This document shows positions 1-6,014 of a stretch of 15,221 nt of DNA, one piece after another; position 1 is the first letter of the stretch, and every line of letters begins with the position of its first letter. The notes below the pieces were generated by a model. It saw only the letters and a program-made list of their open reading frames with translations. It searched no databases and was not told the origin of the DNA. Origin of the DNA: Candidatus Eisenbergiella stercorigallinarum (GTDB taxonomy: Bacteria; Bacillota; Clostridia; Lachnospirales; Lachnospiraceae); assembly GCA_019120525.1 (NCBI GenBank), contig DWUW01000027.1, positions 1-15,221 of the forward strand, written 5' to 3'. Made by a program: the position numbers and the translations under genes.

Positions 1-150
1 GGCAGATTGCACAAATCCCTTTTCCGGCTGCTTCGGATCCACATAATGGCCGCAGAAATGCAGGATCGCCGCCAGCTCCGCGATCTGGCAGTGCCTGGCA
101 GCCGGCACATGTTTTAAGAGCTCTTCCTTCACCGTTCCTGAAAAAGACAT
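1..150 (-). CDS. whiA: DNA-binding regulator WhiA, N-terminal part (cut by window start)
   Basis: Only the first 50 codons are present; the rest lies beyond the left edge. They begin MSFSGTVKEELLKH and continue ARHCQIAELAAIL. This matches the start of WhiA, where a LAGLIDADG-like N-terminal domain precedes a C-terminal helix-turn-helix. WhiA is a nucleoid-associated or sporulation-type regulator that in Bacillota affects cell division and chromosome segregation. The ATG at 148-150 follows a GGGGAAAAA ribosome-binding tract. It is the last visible gene of the uvrC-hprK-glucokinase-murB-rapZ series, 62 nt after the rapZ stop. Because only a fragment is visible, the identification rests on the N-terminal signature and on the rapZ neighbourhood, which is a known association in Bacillota. 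Confidence 0.88.
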   Translation of the reverse strand, partial: MSFSGTVKEELLKHVPAARHCQIAELAAILHFCGHYVDPKQPEKGFVQSA

Positions 151-169
151 TTTTTCCCCATTCCGGAAC

Positions 170-208
170 GCCGGCGCGCTTTTCACTCCCGAAACGTCGG
201 GCGCCGGC
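170..208. repeat. Inverted repeat in the rapZ-whiA gap
   Basis: GCCGGCGC at 170-177 is matched by GCGCCGGC at 201-208, a perfect 8-bp inverted repeat. Read on the minus strand, the enclosed region can form a small inner CCGA/TCGG hairpin. No U-run follows, so it does not look like an intrinsic terminator. It may be a processing or regulatory hairpin ahead of whiA, or chance in GC-rich DNA. Confidence 0.4.
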
Positions 209-212
209 TCCC

Positions 213-1073
213 TCACTTTACGTCCCTGTGGCTGATGGTCAGCCCGTAGCTTCCCCGGTCCTTCAGCCTGGCATACAGCTCGTTGGCCAGCGTAACGCTG
301 CGGTGCTTCCCGCCGGTACAGCCGATCCCCACAACAAGCTGGTACTTTCCTTCCTTAATATAATTCGGGATCAGGAAAAGGAGCATGTCCGTCAGCCGTT
401 CCAGAAATTCTTTTGCCTCCGGGAATCCCATCACATAATCCTGCACTCCCTTATCGTTCCCGGTCATATACTTCAGCTCGTCAATATAAAACGGATTGGG
501 CAGGAACCTCACGTCGAACACCAGATCCGCGTCCGCGGGTATCCCGTGCTTGAAGCCGAAGGAAACGATGCTGACCATGAGGTTATTATATTCGCCATTC
601 TGTACAAAAATCCTGTCGATTTCTTCCTTCAGCTCACGGGTCAGAAGCTTGGACGTATCGATGATATAATCGGCACGTTTTTTCATGTCCGCAAGGATCT
701 GCCTTTCCTTCCGGATCCCGTCCTCGATCCGGTTGTCCTGCGGCGTGCAGAGCGGATGCATACGGCGCGTTTCCTTATAACGCTTTACCAGAACGTCGTC
801 CCCCGCGTCCATGAAGAGGATCTCAAAGACAAAACCGTTCTGCCTCATCCGGTCCAGGATCCTGATGGCGTCCCCGAAGGTCTGCTCCGCGCGCACGTCC
901 AGGCCGAGCGCGGCCTTGGAAATCTCGTTATTCGGCATGGTCAGAAGCTCCATGAACTTCTCGATCAGCGGTACCGGCAGATTATCCACGCAGAAAAAGC
1001 CCGCATCCTCCAGAAATTTCATAGCGGTGCTTTTCCCGCTGCCGCTCATCCCCGTCACTACTACAAATCTCAC
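213..1073 (-). CDS. rapZ: RapZ/YvcJ family nucleotide-binding protein (RNase adapter family)
   Basis: This 286-residue protein has the usual family length. It has an N-terminal P-loop, GMSGSGKS at residues 8-15, and FCVDNLP at 27-33. The C-terminal domain carries DVRFLPNPFY (187-196) and GCTGGKHRSV (251-260), which are hallmarks of the family. In E. coli RapZ is an adapter that delivers the small RNA GlmZ to RNase E. In Bacillota (YvcJ) it binds and hydrolyses nucleotides and is linked to competence and cell wall precursor homeostasis, but the RNA-adapter role is not established there. The start codon is GTG (1071-1073), supported by GGAGGGAG a few bases upstream. It lies 68 nt after murB and 62 nt before whiA, probably in one transcript. 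The family assignment is secure; the exact role here is inference. Confidence 0.96.
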   Translation of the reverse strand: MRFVVVTGMSGSGKSTAMKFLEDAGFFCVDNLPVPLIEKFMELLTMPNNEISKAALGLDVRAEQTFGDAIRILDRMRQNGFVFEILFMDAGDDVLVKRYKETRRMHPLCTPQDNRIEDGIRKERQILADMKKRADYIIDTSKLLTRELKEEIDRIFVQNGEYNNLMVSIVSFGFKHGIPADADLVFDVRFLPNPFYIDELKYMTGNDKGVQDYVMGFPEAKEFLERLTDMLLFLIPNYIKEGKYQLVVGIGCTGGKHRSVTLANELYARLKDRGSYGLTISHRDVK

Positions 1074-1141
1074 ACGAACTCCCTCCGTTGTCCCTGAAAA
1101 CGTATCTTCTGTCCGCCGTTTTCCCGCTCCGGGCCGCTCTC

Positions 1142-2065
1142 TCAGAAGTCGCCCAGGAAAATGACCTCCGGTTCCAGGCTTACGCCGAACCTCTCTTTTA
1201 CCTTCTCGGAGACCTCCCCGATCAGCTCCGCGATATCCGCCGCGGTCGCCGTCCCGTCATTGATGACGAAGCCGCAGTGCTTTTCCGATACCCTCGCGCC
1301 TCCGATCCGCGCTCCCCGCAGTCCCGCGTCCATGATCAGCTTTCCGGCAAAATATCCTTCCGGGCGTTTGAAGGTGCTTCCGGCGCTGGCGTATTCCAAA
1401 GGCTGCTTCTGCTTCCTCTTTGCCGCGAGGTCGTTCATCCGGGCAAGGATCTCCTCCCGGTCCCCCTCCGAAAGCTTCATCGTCACCTCCAGGACAGCGT
1501 AGGGCCTGTCCTTCAGGACACTCCTGCGGTAGGAGAATTCCATGGTATCATTGTCCAGCTCCATGAGGCTTCCGTCTTTCGCCATCACCACGACCGATTC
1601 CACCAGTTCTCCCAGCTCTCCTCCATAGGCGCCCGCGTTCATCCGCACGCCGCCGCCCACGCTTCCCGGGATCCCGGAAGCGAATTCCAGGCCGGAAAGG
1701 CTGTTTTCCATGGCCGTCTTCGCCGCCCTTGCCATAGAAACGGCTGCCCCGCAGGTCAGCCGGTTCCCTTCCGTCTTCACATGTTCAAATTCCCGGCCAA
1801 GCCGGATCACCACACCTCTGTAGCCTTTATCCCCTACCAGGAGATTGCTCCCGTTCCCCAGAAGGAAATACGGCCAGCCGGTCAGGTTCAGGTAACGGAT
1901 CACCTTTCCCAGCTGCTCTCTGTCGTCCACTGTGACGAATACTTCCGCAGGGCCGCCCACCCGGAAGGTGGTATGTTCCGCCATCGGCTCCTGCTGCCTG
2001 ATATTCTCCGCCGGTACCACGCCGGCCAGAAATTCCACTAAAGCTCTGCTCACTGCTGCTCCCAT
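1142..2065 (-). CDS. murB: UDP-N-acetylenolpyruvoylglucosamine reductase, type II
   Basis: MurB is a cytoplasmic FAD enzyme that reduces UDP-GlcNAc-enolpyruvate with NADPH to UDP-MurNAc, the second committed step of peptidoglycan synthesis. The protein is 307 residues. It shows GGPAEVFV (37-44), the FAD-contacting GNGSNLL (70-76), GIPGSVGG (131-138), and the SAGSTFKRP segment (227-235) with the probable proton donor Ser230. LEPEV near the C terminus contains the conserved Glu299. The length and the lack of an extra C-terminal domain fit the type II enzymes of Bacillota. The start is uncertain: the ATG at 2063-2065 touches a GAGGA tract with no spacer, whereas the GTG at 2051-2053 (four codons in) has GGGAG about 5 nt upstream. 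The gene lies 41 nt after the glucokinase stop and 68 nt before rapZ. Confidence 0.97.
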   Translation of the reverse strand: MGAAVSRALVEFLAGVVPAENIRQQEPMAEHTTFRVGGPAEVFVTVDDREQLGKVIRYLNLTGWPYFLLGNGSNLLVGDKGYRGVVIRLGREFEHVKTEGNRLTCGAAVSMARAAKTAMENSLSGLEFASGIPGSVGGGVRMNAGAYGGELGELVESVVVMAKDGSLMELDNDTMEFSYRRSVLKDRPYAVLEVTMKLSEGDREEILARMNDLAAKRKQKQPLEYASAGSTFKRPEGYFAGKLIMDAGLRGARIGGARVSEKHCGFVINDGTATAADIAELIGEVSEKVKERFGVSLEPEVIFLGDF

Positions 2066-2106
2066 TCCTCATGACTTTTTAATATCCTATGCCGCCTCCG
2101 GCTTTC

Positions 2107-3042
2107 CTAATCAAGGACCATTTTGGCGGCTCCATAGATTCCGGCGTCATTCCCCAGCGTAGCAAGGGAAAACAGGGCGCCGCGGCTTCCGGAAAACGCG
2201 TTTGGCGTATAATACTTCTGAATATAATCCAGAAGGACAGGGCCCGCCTTCGATACGCCTCCGCCGATCACAAAGATCTCCGGGTTCACCACCGCCGCGA
2301 TCCCGGCAAGCGCCTTTCCGAGGATCTCCCCGAAACGCTCCGCCACCTCCATCGCCAGTTCATCCCCGGCCTTTACCGCGTCAAACACCGCTTTGGCGGA
2401 AACGCTCTCGCACTCCCTCAGCACACTGGGCTTATCATCCATGGCCAGCCTGCGCTTTGCCAGGCGCACGACGCCCGTCGCGGAAGCATACTGCTCCAGG
2501 CAGCCGCAGTTTCCGCAGTTGCAGCGTTCCTGCTCGCCGTCCATCACATGGATATGCCCGATCTCGCCGCCGGCTCCGGTAGCTCCGGACAGGATCTTCC
2601 CATCCACGATGATTCCGCCGCCCACGCCGGTTCCCAGCGTCACCGCGACCGCATTGGAATAGCCCTGGCCGCCGCCCTTCCACATCTCTCCGAGCGCGGC
2701 CACGTTGGCGTCATTTCCCGCTTCCACGGGAAGGTTCAGAAGGCTCTGCAGCTCGTTCTTCAGGCTGAAGGTTCCCCAGCCCAGGTTCACGGCCACATAG
2801 ACCGTTCCCTTCGCGTCCACGGGACCCGGCGCGCCGATCCCCACTCCTGTGATGTCTTCCCTGGAAACGCCCCGTTCCCTCATTTTATCCAGAATGCTTG
2901 CCGCAACATCAGGCAGGATATTCTTTCCGTCATCCTGCGTTCTCGTCGGGATCTCCCACTTCTCCAGGAGGTTTCCCTCTTCGTCAAAAAAGCCAAGCTT
3001 GACCGTCGTCCCTCCAACATCCACACCAAAACAGTATCTCAT
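2107..3042 (-). CDS. glcK: ROK family glucokinase
   Basis: This 311-residue sugar kinase of the ROK family probably phosphorylates glucose with ATP to glucose 6-phosphate in the cytoplasm. The phosphate-binding motif DVGGTTVK is at 8-15, and the catalytic aspartate is Asp111 in GNDAN. EIGH is at 160-163, and the structural zinc site is H163 with Cys174, Cys176 and Cys181 in a CxCGxxGCxE motif. An extra Cys179 lies inside the motif. The presence of catalytic and zinc residues and the absence of an N-terminal helix-turn-helix show a kinase, not a ROK repressor such as NagC/XylR. Its ATG overlaps the hprK stop as ATGA and is preceded by AGGAGGAAGC, so translation is probably coupled to hprK. Glucose is the likely substrate by family resemblance; another hexose or an amino sugar is possible. 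Confidence 0.88.
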   Translation of the reverse strand: MRYCFGVDVGGTTVKLGFFDEEGNLLEKWEIPTRTQDDGKNILPDVAASILDKMRERGVSREDITGVGIGAPGPVDAKGTVYVAVNLGWGTFSLKNELQSLLNLPVEAGNDANVAALGEMWKGGGQGYSNAVAVTLGTGVGGGIIVDGKILSGATGAGGEIGHIHVMDGEQERCNCGNCGCLEQYASATGVVRLAKRRLAMDDKPSVLRECESVSAKAVFDAVKAGDELAMEVAERFGEILGKALAGIAAVVNPEIFVIGGGVSKAGPVLLDYIQKYYTPNAFSGSRGALFSLATLGNDAGIYGAAKMVLD

Positions 3043-3986
3043 GCTTCCTCCTCGTCTTCCTCTCTTCTTCTCGCCAGGGAATTCTGCACGCGCGTATAGA
3101 GCTCCTGCGCCGCGTTGTATCCCATCTTCTTCTGGCGGTGGTTGACTGCCGCAGATTCGCAGATGATCGCCAGATTCCGTCCGGGACGGATCGGGATGCT
3201 GTGGCAGACTACCTTATTTCCCAGATACTCCGTATATTCCTCTTCCAGGCCCAGCCGGTCGTATTCCTTATCCTTGTTCCAGTCCTCCAGGCGGATCACC
3301 AGGTCGATGCTCTGGGTATCCTTGACGCTGGATACACCGAACAGCGTCTTCACATCGATGATGCCGATGCCGCGAAGCTCAATGAAATGCTTGGTGATAT
3401 CCGGCGCGGATCCGATCAGCGTATCGTCGCTGACCTTGCGGATCTCCACCACGTCGTCGGAAACCAGGCGGTGCCCCCTCTTGATCAGCTCCAGGGCCGC
3501 CTCCGACTTACCGATGCCGCTCTCGCCCGTGATCAGGACGCCCTCGCCGTATACGTCCACCAGCACGCCATGGACGGAAATGCACGGCGCCAGCCTGACG
3601 TTCAGCCAGCGGATGGCCTCAGCCATAAAGGCGGAGGTCGCTTTCTTGGTCATCAGGATGGGAACCTTCTTTTCAATGGCGATCTGACGGAAGAGCGGAT
3701 CAGGCTGCAGCTCCCGGCAGTATACCAAACAGGGCATGGCATAGGAAAAAAACTGGTTATAGATCTCCAGCTTCCTTTCCTCAGGCATGGCTTCCATATA
3801 AGAGTATTCCACGAAGCCGATGATCTGCAGGCGCGTGGGCTCATGGTGTTCAAAATAGCCGGCAAGCTGCAGCGCCGGCCGGTTGATATCCGGCTGCGTG
3901 ATCCGGATCCCCTTCACCTGGATCTCGGGAGTCAGGTTTTCCAGCTTCATCTTCTCTATCAGGTCGGTAAGATTAACGTGCGGCAT
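3039..3986 (-). CDS. hprK: HPr kinase/phosphorylase
   Basis: HprK phosphorylates and dephosphorylates HPr on Ser46, the central switch of carbon catabolite repression in Bacillota. I chose the ATG at 3984-3986 (MPHVNL..., 315 residues, typical of the family). AGGAAGG lies about 6 nt upstream of it, while the longer reading frame to 4067 has no ribosome binding site and a basic, family-unlike extension. The catalytic His139 lies in SVHG (137-140), the Walker A motif GESGIGKS at 154-161, the acidic pair Asp177-Asp178 in SDDVV, the HprK signature ELRGIGIIDV at 204-213, and the C-terminal PGRN loop near 268-271. The N-terminal domain (about 1-130) is the usual non-catalytic domain. It follows uvrC by 96 nt and overlaps the glucokinase start by 4 nt, tying the sugar-signalling kinase to a sugar kinase. 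Confidence 0.97.
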   Translation of the reverse strand: MPHVNLTDLIEKMKLENLTPEIQVKGIRITQPDINRPALQLAGYFEHHEPTRLQIIGFVEYSYMEAMPEERKLEIYNQFFSYAMPCLVYCRELQPDPLFRQIAIEKKVPILMTKKATSAFMAEAIRWLNVRLAPCISVHGVLVDVYGEGVLITGESGIGKSEAALELIKRGHRLVSDDVVEIRKVSDDTLIGSAPDITKHFIELRGIGIIDVKTLFGVSSVKDTQSIDLVIRLEDWNKDKEYDRLGLEEEYTEYLGNKVVCHSIPIRPGRNLAIICESAAVNHRQKKMGYNAAQELYTRVQNSLARRREEDEEEA

Positions 3987-4082
3987 AATTTTCCTTCCTT
4001 TCCTACTTTCTGTCTGTGGCAGCGTATCCCGGTCCGGGGAACGGCCGTCCGCCTTCCGGGCAGACACGGGCTATAATTATGA

Positions 4083-5954
4083 TTATTTTAACACAGAACC
4101 ATGAAAAAAAGAATAGATTTCTTCCGCTATATGCTCCGGGATCTCCGGTACCTGCGACAGCCTTTCCACATCCGCCTGACGGATCTCGTCAATAGAGCAA
4201 AAATCCCGCATCAGGGCCTTCCGTCTCGCCGGGCCCACGCCGGGAATGCCGTCCAGGACGGAACGGACCTGTTCCTTGCTTCTCAGGGAACGGTGGTATT
4301 CGATGGCGAACCGGTGGGCTTCGTCCTGGATCCTGGTGATCAGCTTAAAGCCCTCGCTCCTGGTATCGATCTCGATCTCCCGGTTCTGGTAGTACAGCCC
4401 TCTCGTCCTGTGGTTATCGTCCTTGACCATGCCGCAGACCGGGATGGAAAGCCCCAGCTCGGAAAGCACCTGCAGGGCCACGTTCACCTGGCCCTTTCCG
4501 CCATCCATCAGGAGCAGATCGGGGAAACGGGTGAAGCTGCCAAATTCCTTTTCCAGCTGCTTATCCTCCAGCTCCTTCGCTTCCTCCATGCCATGCCGGA
4601 AGCGTCTTGTCAGCACCTCCTTCATGCAGGCGTAATCGTCCGGCCCGGCCACGGTTTTGATCTTGAATTTCCGATAGTCGCTGCGCTTCGGTTTTCCCTT
4701 TTCATAGACCACCATGGAACCCACGTTTTCAAAACCGCTGATATTGGAGATATCGAAGGCCTCCATCCGGTTCGCCTCCGGAATGGACAGAAGCGCGCAG
4801 ATCTCCTTCACCGCGCCGATGGTCCGGCCCTCCTCCCTCTTGATTCGCTCCCGGTCCTTGGAAAGAACCAGCTTCGCGTTGGTCGCCGCGAGCTCCACCA
4901 GCTTTTCCTTCGTTCCCTTTTTCGGTACGCGGATGTATACCCGGCTTCCTTTTCTGGCGGAAAGCCACTGCTCCAGCACGGGAATATCCTCGATCTCATG
5001 CTGCAGCATCAGCTCCCTTGGGATGAAAGGCGTGCCCGCGTAAAACTGCTTGACGAAATCCAGGAGCACCTGGGCCTGGGTGCAGTCCTGGGTCCGGGTC
5101 ATGATGAAATGCTCCCTGCCGATCAGCTTTCCTCCCCGGACAAAGAAAACCTGCACCACGGCGTCGTCCTCATCCCTCGCCAGGGCGATGATATCCTTAT
5201 CCTCCCCGTCGCTGTCCGTGATCTTCTGCTTCTGGGCTACCTGCTTCACGCTGTTGTACAGATCCCGGTATCGGATCGCTTCCTCAAAATCCAGCCTTTC
5301 CGAGGCCTCCTCCATCTTCCGCTGCAGGCTGTTCAGGATCGGATCGAAATTTCCGTTCAGGAAATCCAGCGCCTGCTCCACCTGCGCGCGGTATTCCTCC
5401 TTCGTCACATATTCCTGGCAGGGGGCCATACACTGGCCGATATGATAGTTCAGGCAGGGCCTCTCCAGGCCGATATCGCGGGGCAGCACCCGGCTGCAGG
5501 TCCGGAGCTTATACAGCCTGTTGATCAGCTCGATGGTGTCCTTCACCGCGAAGGCCGAGGTGAACGGCCCGAAATAACGGGACTTATCCTTTTTCATCTG
5601 CCTGGAAAACAGCACTCTCGGGAAATCCTCTCCCATGGTCACCTTGATATAAGGATAGGTCTTATCGTCCTTGAGCATGGTGTTGTACCTGGGGTTATGC
5701 TCCTTGATCAGGTTGTTTTCCAGGACCAGGGCCTCCAGCTCCGAATCCGTCACAATATACTCGAAACGGGCGATCTTCGTCACCATCTTCTCGATCTTGG
5801 GGCTCTTGTTCGTGCTCTCCCGGAAATAGGAGCGCACCCGGTTTCTCAGGCTGATCGCCTTTCCCACATAGATGATGGCGTCGTCCTGGTCGTGCATGAT
5901 ATAGACCCCCGGCTTTGCCGGAAGCTTTTTCAGTTCTTCCTCAATCTGAAACAT
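4083..5954 (-). CDS. uvrC: UvrABC excinuclease subunit C
   Basis: UvrC makes both incisions around a DNA lesion after UvrA and UvrB have located it. The 623-residue protein has all expected parts. The GIY-YIG nuclease domain is N-terminal (GVYIM 16-20, YVG 29-31, Arg39, Glu77). Four cysteines, C153, C167, C175 and C179, match the known [4Fe-4S] site of the family. A UVR coil that contacts UvrB lies near 208-236. The RNase H-like second nuclease has Asp401 (DISNISG), Asp484 (DGGKGQ) and His547 (DEAHRFA). A helix-hairpin-helix GIPGVGPARRKAL lies near 569-581. The ATG is preceded by GGGAGG with a 4-nt spacer. It starts 32 nt past the terminator that follows ftsH, so it must rely on read-through, incomplete termination or a promoter inside ftsH. 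Confidence 0.98.
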   Translation of the reverse strand: MFQIEEELKKLPAKPGVYIMHDQDDAIIYVGKAISLRNRVRSYFRESTNKSPKIEKMVTKIARFEYIVTDSELEALVLENNLIKEHNPRYNTMLKDDKTYPYIKVTMGEDFPRVLFSRQMKKDKSRYFGPFTSAFAVKDTIELINRLYKLRTCSRVLPRDIGLERPCLNYHIGQCMAPCQEYVTKEEYRAQVEQALDFLNGNFDPILNSLQRKMEEASERLDFEEAIRYRDLYNSVKQVAQKQKITDSDGEDKDIIALARDEDDAVVQVFFVRGGKLIGREHFIMTRTQDCTQAQVLLDFVKQFYAGTPFIPRELMLQHEIEDIPVLEQWLSARKGSRVYIRVPKKGTKEKLVELAATNAKLVLSKDRERIKREEGRTIGAVKEICALLSIPEANRMEAFDISNISGFENVGSMVVYEKGKPKRSDYRKFKIKTVAGPDDYACMKEVLTRRFRHGMEEAKELEDKQLEKEFGSFTRFPDLLLMDGGKGQVNVALQVLSELGLSIPVCGMVKDDNHRTRGLYYQNREIEIDTRSEGFKLITRIQDEAHRFAIEYHRSLRSKEQVRSVLDGIPGVGPARRKALMRDFCSIDEIRQADVERLSQVPEIPEHIAEEIYSFFHGSVLK

Positions 5955-5980
5955 TCTGCCTCCCTGTATTTTGTCTCCAT

Positions 5981-6012
5981 AGACGAAAAGTGTGCGCCAA
6001 AGCGCACACTTT
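5981..6012 (-). terminator. Intrinsic terminator directly after ftsH
   Basis: A perfect 11-bp inverted repeat, AAAGTGTGCGC (5987-5997) and GCGCACACTTT (6002-6012), is closed by a 4-nt loop. Read on the minus strand, the hairpin begins 2 nt after the ftsH stop and ends in UUUUCGUCU. The opposite strand also has a T-rich tail, so it could act in both directions. Its position between ftsH and uvrC suggests partial termination. Confidence 0.85.
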
Positions 6013-6014
6013 CT

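Noticed and set aside
3987..4067. A 27-residue N-terminal extension of HprK
   Set aside because: It would exceed normal family length, has no ribosome binding site, and the inner ATG has a good AGGAAGG.
3987..4082. Possible promoter and stem-loop in the uvrC-hprK gap
   Set aside because: On the minus strand CATAAT and TAAAAT resemble -10 boxes, but no acceptable -35 is present. The GTCCGCC/GGCAGAC stem (4047-4065) has a wobble and no U-run, so I could not support a promoter or terminator.
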